A stretch of 64,000 nucleotides of DNA from Bacillus fungorum (GTDB lineage Bacteria > Bacillota > Bacilli > Bacillales > Bacillaceae_G). Below, one piece after another: positions 20,017-27,508 of the stretch; the first letter of the stretch is position 1, and each line of letters opens with the position of its first letter. The translations under genes and the position numbers were made by a program. Below the pieces are notes generated by a model. That model saw only the letters and a program-made list of their open reading frames with translations. It was not told where the DNA came from and ran no database searches. Where the stretch lies: NCBI RefSeq assembly GCF_002746455.1, contig NZ_NWUW01000004.1, forward strand, positions 186,001-250,000, given 5' to 3'.

Positions 20017-20400
20017 ATGTTTCGCACAATGATGAGAGCGAAGTTACATCGCGCAACAGTAACAGAAGCAAATTTAAATTATGTAGGTAGTATTACAATT
20101 GATGAAGATTTAATGGATGCAGTAAATATTGTAGAAAATGAAAAAGTACAAATTGTAAATAACAATAATGGCGCTCGCTTAGAGACATATGTTATTAAAG
20201 GAGAACGCGGTAGCGGTGTTGTTTGTTTAAATGGTGCAGCTGCAAGGCTTGTACAGCCGGGGGATAAAGTTATTATTATTTGCTACGGTTTAGTGGCAGA
20301 AGAAAATATTCATAAACAAGAGCCGAAAATTGCAGTATTAGACGATGAAAATCAAATTATTGAAATGTTAGGTGCTGAAAAAGCGGGTACGATATTATAA
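20017..20400 (+). CDS. panD: Aspartate 1-decarboxylase
   Basis: A 127-residue pyruvoyl enzyme producing beta-alanine from aspartate for panC. The proenzyme self-cleaves between G24 and S25 (YVGSITID), S25 becoming the pyruvoyl group. NGAAAR and the conserved Tyr of CYG are present. ATG follows AAGGGGGAGC. Last gene of panBCD. Confidence 0.96.
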   Translation: MFRTMMRAKLHRATVTEANLNYVGSITIDEDLMDAVNIVENEKVQIVNNNNGARLETYVIKGERGSGVVCLNGAAARLVQPGDKVIIICYGLVAEENIHKQEPKIAVLDDENQIIEMLGAEKAGTIL

Positions 20401-20405
20401 GTAGA

Positions 20406-20437
20406 AAGGCTATCTCTATTACAGAGATAGCTTTTTT
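20406..20437 (+). terminator. Terminator of panBCD
   Basis: AGGCTATCTCT/AGAGATAGCTTTTTT stem-loop. Confidence 0.9.
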
Positions 20438-20528
20438 GTGCATCTTTTCATTAAGATAAGATAAAACGTGGTATAGTAACATTATATAATTTTGTGTTTG
20501 ATAGGTAAGAAATTGAGGTGTTACATAT

Positions 20529-23333
20529 ATGAGTAAGCGTTATGTCGTTGTGGATTTAGAGACGACAGGGAACTCCTGGAAGGATGGGAAGGATAAAATT
20601 ACCCAAATTGCAGCTGTTGTAGTGGAAGATGGAGAGATATTGGAGATTTTTTCATCTTTTATTAATCCGAAGAGAGAGATTCCGCCATTTATTACAGAAC
20701 TAACAGGGATTGATGAGGGTATGGTTAAGCAAGCCCCGTTATTTCAAGATGTAGCCCCGATGGTTGTTGAGCTGTTACAAGGTGCAGCTTTTGTTGCCCA
20801 TAACGTTCACTTTGATTGGAATTTTTTAACGGAAGAATTAAGGCAAGCTGGATATACAGAAGTACATTGTCCAAAAGTTGATACAGTTGAGTTGGCGCAA
20901 ATTCTTTTGCCGACGGCTGATAGTTATAAATTACGTGATTTAGCTAAACAACATGAACTAGAGCACGATCAACCACATCGTGCGGATAGTGATGCTCTTG
21001 CTACAGCGGAATTGTTTTTACAATTTTTAAATGAAATTGAAAAGTTACCACTTGTCACCTTGCAATCGCTTTATGAATTGAGTGATGTTTTTCAAAGTGA
21101 TATTGCGGATGTACTTTCTGAAAATATTTTAAAGAAAATGATGCATGGTAAAAAAGCGGCAGAGGGGTATGAAGTGTATCGAAATATTGCGCTTCGAAAA
21201 CGAAATTATTCTTTAAATCTCAGTGAAACATGTTCATCTAAATTTGATGCTTTTTTGCATAAGACAATCGATAAACTTGCATTGAATATGCCAAAGTTTG
21301 AAAAAAGAGAAAGCCAACAAATTATGATGAAGGAAATATATACAGCACTAAGAGACTCTAGGTTTTCCCTAATCGAAGCAGGAACAGGAACAGGGAAGAC
21401 TCTTGCATATTTGCTTCCAAGTATTTATTTTGCAAGGAAAAAAGAAGAACCCGTCATCATAAGTACCCAAACAGTACAACTGCAACAACAAATACTAGAG
21501 AAAGAAATTCCATTATTACAGAAAATCATGCCATTTTCATTTGAAGTAGCTCTTTTGAAAGGAAGAAAGCATTATCTTTGCCTACATAAATTTGAATATG
21601 CTTTGCAAGAGGAAGAGAAAAATTATGATATGGCGCTCACAAAGGCAAAAATTTTAGTGTGGTTATTGCAAACGGAAACTGGCGATCGGGATGAATTAAA
21701 TATTCCTGAGGGCGGAAAGCTACTTTGGAACCGTATTTGTAGTGATGTACATAGTCCGGGCGGCATGCAAAGTAACTGGTTTAGTCGTTGTTTTTATCAA
21801 CGAGCAAAGAATAAAGCGTTATTTGCAGATATCGTTATTACAAATCATGCGTTATTATTTCAAGATTTTTCAAGTGAAGAACCATTGTTTGCTTCATGTG
21901 AACATATTATTTTTGATGAGGCTCATCATATCGAGGAAGCGGCGAGTAGAACATTAGGTGAACAGTTCTCCTGTATGTATTTTCAACTAGTTTTATCTCG
22001 TCTTGGTACGCTAGAAACAGATGATGTACTTTCTAAAGTATATAAAATGATGAAAAAATCAGAACAAACCTCCCGTTCGACTTTCCGCATGGTGAGTCAT
22101 AGTTTGAAGGAATTGAAATTTGATGCGGATGAGCTCTTCCAAATGTTACGTGCTTTCATCTTTAAACAAACAAAGCAGGAACAAGGAATAAGCAATATGC
22201 CACTCATTTATCGATATAACACAGAAGTAGAGAAAGGTAAGTTATGGGATAGCATTACCGAGCTAACAAATCGTTTTGTATATGATGTAAGAAAATTATT
22301 GACTACACTTGAGAAGCAAGTTGATATATTGCAAAGCAAATTAGAATGGGAGATGCATGTTGTTACTGGTGAATTTATGCATTTAATTGCGTTGTTGAGA
22401 AAGATGGCACAATCTTTACAGTTACTCATTTTAGAAAAAAATTCATATGTGACATGGATGGAGACTGAAACGAAGGGAACCATTCATTCAACTGTTTTAT
22501 ATGGGCAGCCTGTTCATATTGGTGAAAGATTTGCTGATGAATTTTTAACACAGAAAAAGAGCGTTATTTTCACATCAGCAACGTTAACAGTAAACGATTC
22601 ATTTGACTATATAAAAGAAGAGCTAGGTTTACATGATTTTGCTCCTAATACATTACAGGTTCCATCACCATTCCGTTTTGAAGAACAGATGAAATTAATG
22701 GTTTCAACGGATGTGCCTTTTATTAAGAAAGCAAGTAATGAAGAATATATTAAATCTGTGTCGGCACATATTGCAAAAATAGCGAAAGCTACAAAAGGTA
22801 GAATGCTCGTTTTATTCACCTCGTATGAAATGTTGAAAGAAGCGTATACGAATTTGAAAAATGACGAGGAGTTAGAAGGGTATTTATTATTAACGCAAAG
22901 TGTGAATAATAAGAGCCGAAGTCGTCTCATTCGTAAGTTTCAAGAGTTCGACAAATCGATTTTGTTAGGAACAAGTAGTTTTTGGGAAGGGATCGATATA
23001 CCTGGAGATGCCCTTAGTTGTCTTGTTATTGTCCGCCTTCCCTTTACGCCTCCTCATCAACCGATGATAGAAGCAAAAGGGGAATGGTTAAAAAATCAAG
23101 GAGAGGACGTATTCGCTAAGTTAGCACTCCCGCAAGCAATACTGCGTTTCAAACAAGGATTTGGTCGTCTCATTAGAACAAGCACAGATACTGGAACAGT
23201 ATTTGTATTAGACCGTCGTTTGACAAGCTCTTCCTATGGAAAATATTTTTTACAATCAATTCCAACTGTCCCGCTCTATGAAGGTCCTTTAGAAGAATTG
23301 TTAGAACAAGTAAAGGAACGGCCAGCTGAATAA
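20529..23333 (+). CDS. dinG: DinG-family helicase with N-terminal DnaQ-type exonuclease
   Basis: A 934-residue protein. The N-terminal about 170 residues form a DEDD 3'-5' exonuclease domain (D9/E11 in DLETTG, HNVHFDWNF, HRADSDALAT). The rest is an XPD/DinG-type superfamily 2 helicase with Walker A EAGTGTGKT (about 283-291), DEAHH (about 462-466) and the C-terminal motif VI QGFGRLIRT. Probable role: DNA repair or processing of structured DNA. It has its own promoter region after the panD terminator. Confidence 0.93.
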   Translation: MSKRYVVVDLETTGNSWKDGKDKITQIAAVVVEDGEILEIFSSFINPKREIPPFITELTGIDEGMVKQAPLFQDVAPMVVELLQGAAFVAHNVHFDWNFLTEELRQAGYTEVHCPKVDTVELAQILLPTADSYKLRDLAKQHELEHDQPHRADSDALATAELFLQFLNEIEKLPLVTLQSLYELSDVFQSDIADVLSENILKKMMHGKKAAEGYEVYRNIALRKRNYSLNLSETCSSKFDAFLHKTIDKLALNMPKFEKRESQQIMMKEIYTALRDSRFSLIEAGTGTGKTLAYLLPSIYFARKKEEPVIISTQTVQLQQQILEKEIPLLQKIMPFSFEVALLKGRKHYLCLHKFEYALQEEEKNYDMALTKAKILVWLLQTETGDRDELNIPEGGKLLWNRICSDVHSPGGMQSNWFSRCFYQRAKNKALFADIVITNHALLFQDFSSEEPLFASCEHIIFDEAHHIEEAASRTLGEQFSCMYFQLVLSRLGTLETDDVLSKVYKMMKKSEQTSRSTFRMVSHSLKELKFDADELFQMLRAFIFKQTKQEQGISNMPLIYRYNTEVEKGKLWDSITELTNRFVYDVRKLLTTLEKQVDILQSKLEWEMHVVTGEFMHLIALLRKMAQSLQLLILEKNSYVTWMETETKGTIHSTVLYGQPVHIGERFADEFLTQKKSVIFTSATLTVNDSFDYIKEELGLHDFAPNTLQVPSPFRFEEQMKLMVSTDVPFIKKASNEEYIKSVSAHIAKIAKATKGRMLVLFTSYEMLKEAYTNLKNDEELEGYLLLTQSVNNKSRSRLIRKFQEFDKSILLGTSSFWEGIDIPGDALSCLVIVRLPFTPPHQPMIEAKGEWLKNQGEDVFAKLALPQAILRFKQGFGRLIRTSTDTGTVFVLDRRLTSSSYGKYFLQSIPTVPLYEGPLEELLEQVKERPAE

Positions 23334-23347
23334 AATTGGAAGAAAAA

Positions 23348-23382
23348 TACGCCTGAAGTACATGTAAACTTCAGGCGTAAAA
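23348..23382. terminator. Strong inverted repeat after dinG
   Basis: TACGCCTGAAGT/ACTTCAGGCGTA with an 11-nt loop. The T run needed for termination follows only on the minus strand (TATTTTTC); on the plus strand the stem is followed by A. It may still stabilise the dinG mRNA end. Confidence 0.6.
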
Positions 23383-23583
23383 AATGTGGGTAGGAGGAAT
23401 TTTATTTTTCTTACTTCTTGTATACAAAATGTATGAGTTTTCGACTTGAAACCTTTTTTTGCTGTACATGTCCTGCTATAATAGATGGGTGATGAAGCAG
23501 GGGTTGTAAAGAATGTACTCTTATTGTAACCGCATTGCGTTCTTCTATAATTAGAAATTTTTGTGTAACGGAGGAGTTTTTTC

Positions 23584-23754
23584 ATGGATAAGAAAATCGA
23601 AGTCCTATCAACGACGCGTATTAAATATTCGTCTGACTTGTATAAAATTGTTGATAGCTTGAATCGTACGTTAAAAGAGCAGGACCTCATGTTCGGATTG
23701 GCATTAGACGAAAAAGATAAAGAAACAGCTGTATTTACGATTTACAGAACGTAG
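23584..23754 (+). CDS. ypmA: YpmA small protein (DUF4264)
   Basis: A 56-residue cytoplasmic protein of unknown function that begins MDKKIEVLSTTRIKYSSD and ends FTIYRT. ATG 23584 is preceded by ACGGAGGAG. It matches B. subtilis ypmA in size and place between dinG and ypmB, and ypmB starts 7 bp after its stop. Confidence 0.85.
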   Translation: MDKKIEVLSTTRIKYSSDLYKIVDSLNRTLKEQDLMFGLALDEKDKETAVFTIYRT

Positions 23755-23761
23755 TGATACA

Positions 23762-24265
23762 ATGAAAAAGTGGATCTTTGCAATCGTTATCGTAATCGTT
23801 GCTAGCGGAATATATGGGGCGTATGTTTATAATAAAGCAATGGAAAAGAAACTTCCGAAAGAGGCAAAATCTGTAGAAATTGCGAAAGAAAAGGCAAAGC
23901 TTACAAAAGTAAAATCTGTTGATTATTATAACGGAGAATCTTCATATACAGTCGTACAAGGTACAGATGAAAAAGGAGAGCAACTTATCGTTTGGGTGCC
24001 TGAGAAAAAAGGGGAAACAATAGTAAGGAAAAAGAGCGAAGGTATTTCTGAAAAAGATGCTTTACAAAGAACGATTGAACAAGTCGGAGATGAAAGTAAA
24101 GAATCAAAAAGTAAGCCGAAAGAAATTTTAAAAGCAAAATTAGGCTTTGAAAACAATATACCATTATGGGAAGTTACATATATTGATGATGAAAATCGTT
24201 ATAGTTATTACTATCTTGCATTTAAAGATGGTCAGTTTTTACGACGATATAGCATTGAAAAATAG
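23762..24265 (+). CDS. ypmB: YpmB, membrane-anchored DUF5590/PepSY-like protein
   Basis: A 167-residue protein with an N-terminal membrane anchor (residues 4-22) and an extracytoplasmic part of two PepSY-like alpha/beta repeats. The first has SVEIAKEKAKLTKVKSVDYYNG and the second ends WEVTYIDDENRYSYYYLAFKDG. Function unknown. It starts at ATG 23762; the only spacing to ypmA is 7 bp, so they are cotranscribed, and aspB follows 18 bp later. Confidence 0.85.
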   Translation: MKKWIFAIVIVIVASGIYGAYVYNKAMEKKLPKEAKSVEIAKEKAKLTKVKSVDYYNGESSYTVVQGTDEKGEQLIVWVPEKKGETIVRKKSEGISEKDALQRTIEQVGDESKESKSKPKEILKAKLGFENNIPLWEVTYIDDENRYSYYYLAFKDGQFLRRYSIEK

Positions 24266-24283
24266 ATGTAGGGGGAACTACAA

Positions 24284-25471
24284 ATGAAATTAGCAAAGCG
24301 AGTAGCTGCTTTAACACCATCTGCAACTTTAGAAATTACAGCAAAGGCGCAAGCATTAAAAGCAGAAGGTCATGATGTAATTGGATTAGGGGCAGGAGAA
24401 CCTGACTTTAATACGCCAGAACATATTATGGATGCTGCACATAAAGCGATGTTAGAAGGACATACGAAGTATACACCAACAGGTGGATTACAAGCGTTAA
24501 AACAAGAAATTGTGAAGAAGTTTACTCGTGATCAAGGAATTGCGTATGATCCGTCTGAAATTATTGTATGTAACGGCGCAAAGCATGCATTATATACATT
24601 ATTCCAAGTATTACTTGATGAAGGAGATGAAGTTATCATCCCAACGCCTTACTGGGTAAGTTATCCTGAACAAGTAAAACTCGCTGGAGGTAAGCCAGTT
24701 TATGTAGAAGGTCTGGAAGGTAATGAGTACAAAATTACAGCAGAGCAGCTACGTGAGGCAATTACAGAGAAAACGAGAGCAGTTATTATTAATTCACCGA
24801 GCAATCCAACAGGAATGATTTACAGCAAAGAAGAATTACAACAGCTTGGAGAAGTATGTTTAGAACATGATATTTTAATCGTTTCAGATGAAATTTATGA
24901 GAAATTAATTTATGGTGGAGCGGAATATACTTCAATTGCCCAGCTTTCTAATGCATTAAAAGAACAAACACTTATTATTAATGGTGTATCTAAATCTCAT
25001 TCTATGACAGGATGGCGTATTGGATATGCAGCAGGAAATAAGCAGCTTATTAAAGCGATGACGAACTTAGCGAGTCATAGTACGTCAAACCCTACTTCAA
25101 TCGCTCAATACGGCGCAATCGCGGCATATGCAGGCTCACAAGAACCTGTAGAAACAATGCGTCAAGCATTTGAAGAGAGATTAAACATTATTTATGATAA
25201 ATTAATTCAAATTCCTGGATTTACTTGCATTAAGCCACAAGGTGCATTTTATTTATTCCCTAATGTAAAAGAAGCTGTAGCTTTATCAGGATACGAAACT
25301 GTTGATGATTGGGCAAAAGCTCTATTAGAAGAGGAAAAAGTGGCCCTTGTACCAGGTACAGGATTCGGTGCTCCAAATAACGTTCGTTTATCATATGCGA
25401 CATCTCTTGAACAAGTAGAGAAAGCATTAGAACGTATTCATACGTTTATGAAAAGTAAAGTGCAAGCTTAA
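24284..25471 (+). CDS. aspB: Aspartate aminotransferase (class I)
   Basis: A 395-residue PLP aminotransferase converting oxaloacetate to aspartate with glutamate. Class I signatures: NPTG in SPSNPTGMIYS, SDEIYEKLIY, and the PLP lysine in GVSKSHSMTGWRIGYA (about residue 236). ATG follows AGGGGGAAC. In B. subtilis asnS follows aspB; here a terminator follows and asnS is not in the window. Confidence 0.93.
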   Translation: MKLAKRVAALTPSATLEITAKAQALKAEGHDVIGLGAGEPDFNTPEHIMDAAHKAMLEGHTKYTPTGGLQALKQEIVKKFTRDQGIAYDPSEIIVCNGAKHALYTLFQVLLDEGDEVIIPTPYWVSYPEQVKLAGGKPVYVEGLEGNEYKITAEQLREAITEKTRAVIINSPSNPTGMIYSKEELQQLGEVCLEHDILIVSDEIYEKLIYGGAEYTSIAQLSNALKEQTLIINGVSKSHSMTGWRIGYAAGNKQLIKAMTNLASHSTSNPTSIAQYGAIAAYAGSQEPVETMRQAFEERLNIIYDKLIQIPGFTCIKPQGAFYLFPNVKEAVALSGYETVDDWAKALLEEEKVALVPGTGFGAPNNVRLSYATSLEQVEKALERIHTFMKSKVQA

Positions 25472-25494
25472 TTGTATATTTTATTAACGCAATA

Positions 25495-25530
25495 CAAAAA
25501 AACCTTCCTACATAATAGGGAGGTTTTTTT
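25495..25530 (+). terminator. Terminator of ypmA-ypmB-aspB
   Basis: AAAAAACCTTCCTA/TAGGGAGGTTTTTTT stem-loop. Confidence 0.9.
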
Positions 25531-25593
25531 GACGAATTGTGGCAAAAAGAAATAGCAAAAGGTGTGTTATACTAGAGAGCGAGGTGTTTGGTG

Positions 25594-26301
25594 ATGAAAA
25601 AGAAAATGATGTTACAGTGGTTTGAACAGGGAAGCATTGCAATTCCAAAATTACTTATGATGCATTATAAAAAACTAGGGTTAAATGAAACAGAATTTAT
25701 GGTTGTACTTCATGTACACACATTTTTAGAATCGGGCAATTCGTTTCCGACTCCGTCAGAGATTTCAGAACGGATGACAATTACTGAAATGAAATGTATG
25801 GAAGTAATTCAGACATTGATTCAAAAAGGATTTTTATCACTAGAAGGTGGACAAAAATCAGAAGCGATGATGTGTGAAAGTTATTCTTTACAACCGCTAT
25901 GGGAAAAAATATTGCATTTCTTAATGAATGAATCAATAGAGGAAGAACAAAAAGAAATAAAACAACTGCAAGTAAATTTATATACAGTATTTGAAAAAGA
26001 ATTTGGAAGACCACTTTCTCCATTTGAATGTGAAACGTTGGGAATGTGGGAAGATCAAGATCAACATCATCCGAATTTAATTCAAGCGGCCCTCAGGGAA
26101 GCTGTAATGAGTGGTAAGCTTAATTTCCGATATATTGATCGTATTTTATTTGAGTGGAAGAAGAATGGTATTAAAACAGTAGATCAAGCCCAAAACCAAG
26201 GACGAAAATTTAGAGCAAATCAACAACGAACGCAGCAAACGACAAAACAAGAGACGAAATTTACTGGAAAAGTGCCTTTTTATAATTGGTTGGAGCAGTA
26301 A
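25594..26301 (+). CDS. dnaD: DnaD replication initiation protein
   Basis: A 235-residue DNA-remodelling protein needed in replication initiation and PriA-dependent restart. The N-terminal winged-helix oligomerisation domain (about 1-100) is followed by the DDBH2 domain (about 125-195) with the family segment VMSGKLNFRYIDRILFEWKKNG, and then a basic Gln-rich tail. Of TTG 25588, GTG 25591 and ATG 25594, ATG is best spaced from GAGGTG. nth follows 15 bp later. Confidence 0.92.
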   Translation: MKKKMMLQWFEQGSIAIPKLLMMHYKKLGLNETEFMVVLHVHTFLESGNSFPTPSEISERMTITEMKCMEVIQTLIQKGFLSLEGGQKSEAMMCESYSLQPLWEKILHFLMNESIEEEQKEIKQLQVNLYTVFEKEFGRPLSPFECETLGMWEDQDQHHPNLIQAALREAVMSGKLNFRYIDRILFEWKKNGIKTVDQAQNQGRKFRANQQRTQQTTKQETKFTGKVPFYNWLEQ

Positions 26302-26316
26302 TGTAGGAGGAAGTAT

Positions 26317-26964
26317 ATGTTAAATAAAACGCAAATTCGCTATTGTTTAGACACAATGGCGGATATGTATCCAGAAGCACATTGTGAATTAATTCATGAT
26401 AATCCATTTGAATTAGTAATTGCGGTGGCATTATCTGCACAATGTACAGATGCACTTGTAAATAAAGTGACGAAAAATTTATTTCAAAAATATAAAACAC
26501 CAGAAGATTATTTAGGTGTTTCTCTAGAAGAGTTACAACAAGATATACGCTCTATTGGATTATACCGAAATAAAGCAAAAAACATTCAAAAATTGTGCCG
26601 GATGTTGCTGGATGATTATAACGGAAAAGTTCCAAAAGACCGTGACGAACTGACGAAATTACCAGGTGTAGGAAGAAAGACGGCAAATGTTGTAGTGTCG
26701 GTAGCGTTTGGAGTTCCGGCAATTGCGGTCGATACGCATGTAGAGAGAGTCAGTAAACGGTTAGCGATTTGTAGATGGAAAGATTCGGTGTTAGAAGTGG
26801 AAAAGACATTAATGAAGAAAGTTCCGATGGATGAATGGGGCGTTACACATCATCGTATGATTTTCTTTGGGCGTTATCACTGTAAAGCACAGCGTCCACA
26901 ATGTGAAGAGTGCCGCTTACTAGAAGTATGTCGTGAAGGAAAGAAGCGAATGAAGGGGAAATAA
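26317..26964 (+). CDS. nth: Endonuclease III
   Basis: A 215-residue DNA glycosylase/AP lyase removing oxidised pyrimidines. Helix-hairpin-helix LPGVGRKTANVV with catalytic K121 and D139 in VDTHVERV. The C-terminal 4Fe-4S motif C-x6-C-x2-C-x5-C is complete. ATG follows GTAGGAGGAAG; it is the middle gene of dnaD-nth-ypoC. Confidence 0.96.
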   Translation: MLNKTQIRYCLDTMADMYPEAHCELIHDNPFELVIAVALSAQCTDALVNKVTKNLFQKYKTPEDYLGVSLEELQQDIRSIGLYRNKAKNIQKLCRMLLDDYNGKVPKDRDELTKLPGVGRKTANVVVSVAFGVPAIAVDTHVERVSKRLAICRWKDSVLEVEKTLMKKVPMDEWGVTHHRMIFFGRYHCKAQRPQCEECRLLEVCREGKKRMKGK

Positions 26965-26967
26965 AGG

Positions 26968-27486
26968 ATGGAGCGAGTGATAGAGATACCGAAAGAATTC
27001 CGTTCATTACCATTTTTTAAAGAAAATAAAAATTCGATTGAGTATCATACAGAACAATCTTTTGAAGAAATAATACAAAATACTTACTTTATATTTGATA
27101 TTGAAAGACAATATGAGCCGTGGAATGAAATTGAAAATAGTATTCCTATACTGTTGAATGCATGGAAAAATAAGCATGAAGAGATTGCTACACTATTTCG
27201 AAACAGAAATAAGCAAGAAGCTGAAGGCCCAATGATTCTTTTTGCAGCACATTTGTTATCAATTGTATATTGGCTAAATGAGCAACCTGTTCATAGTTTG
27301 ACCGAAATGGAAGATTACACGAGTAAATTGGAAGTACAACCAGTTAATTTTATAGAGCGATATTCGTTCATTATAAAGAAATCGAATAATTATCATTCTT
27401 ATATTCAGTTAGCGCAGTTGTATATTGAATTAGAAAAGCTTTATGTAAAGAAAATGATAACAAAAAAGAAGTCCTTTTCTCGTTAA
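26968..27486 (+). CDS. ypoC: YpoC family protein
   Basis: A 172-residue helical cytoplasmic protein of unknown function; position between nth and ponA matches B. subtilis ypoC. The segment FAAHLLSIVYWLNEQPV is the most family-like. ATG follows the nth stop by 3 bp with AAAGG as ribosome site. Its last codons and stop lie inside the bidirectional terminator with ponA. Confidence 0.82.
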   Translation: MERVIEIPKEFRSLPFFKENKNSIEYHTEQSFEEIIQNTYFIFDIERQYEPWNEIENSIPILLNAWKNKHEEIATLFRNRNKQEAEGPMILFAAHLLSIVYWLNEQPVHSLTEMEDYTSKLEVQPVNFIERYSFIIKKSNNYHSYIQLAQLYIELEKLYVKKMITKKKSFSR

Positions 27487-27505
27487 GAGAAAGGACTTCT
27501 TTTTT
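27462..27505. terminator. Bidirectional terminator ypoC/ponA
   Basis: AAAAAAGAAGTCCTTTTCTC/GAGAAAGGACTTCTTTTTT with a 5-nt loop and T/A runs on both sides. Confidence 0.9.
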
Positions 27506-27508
27506 GGA

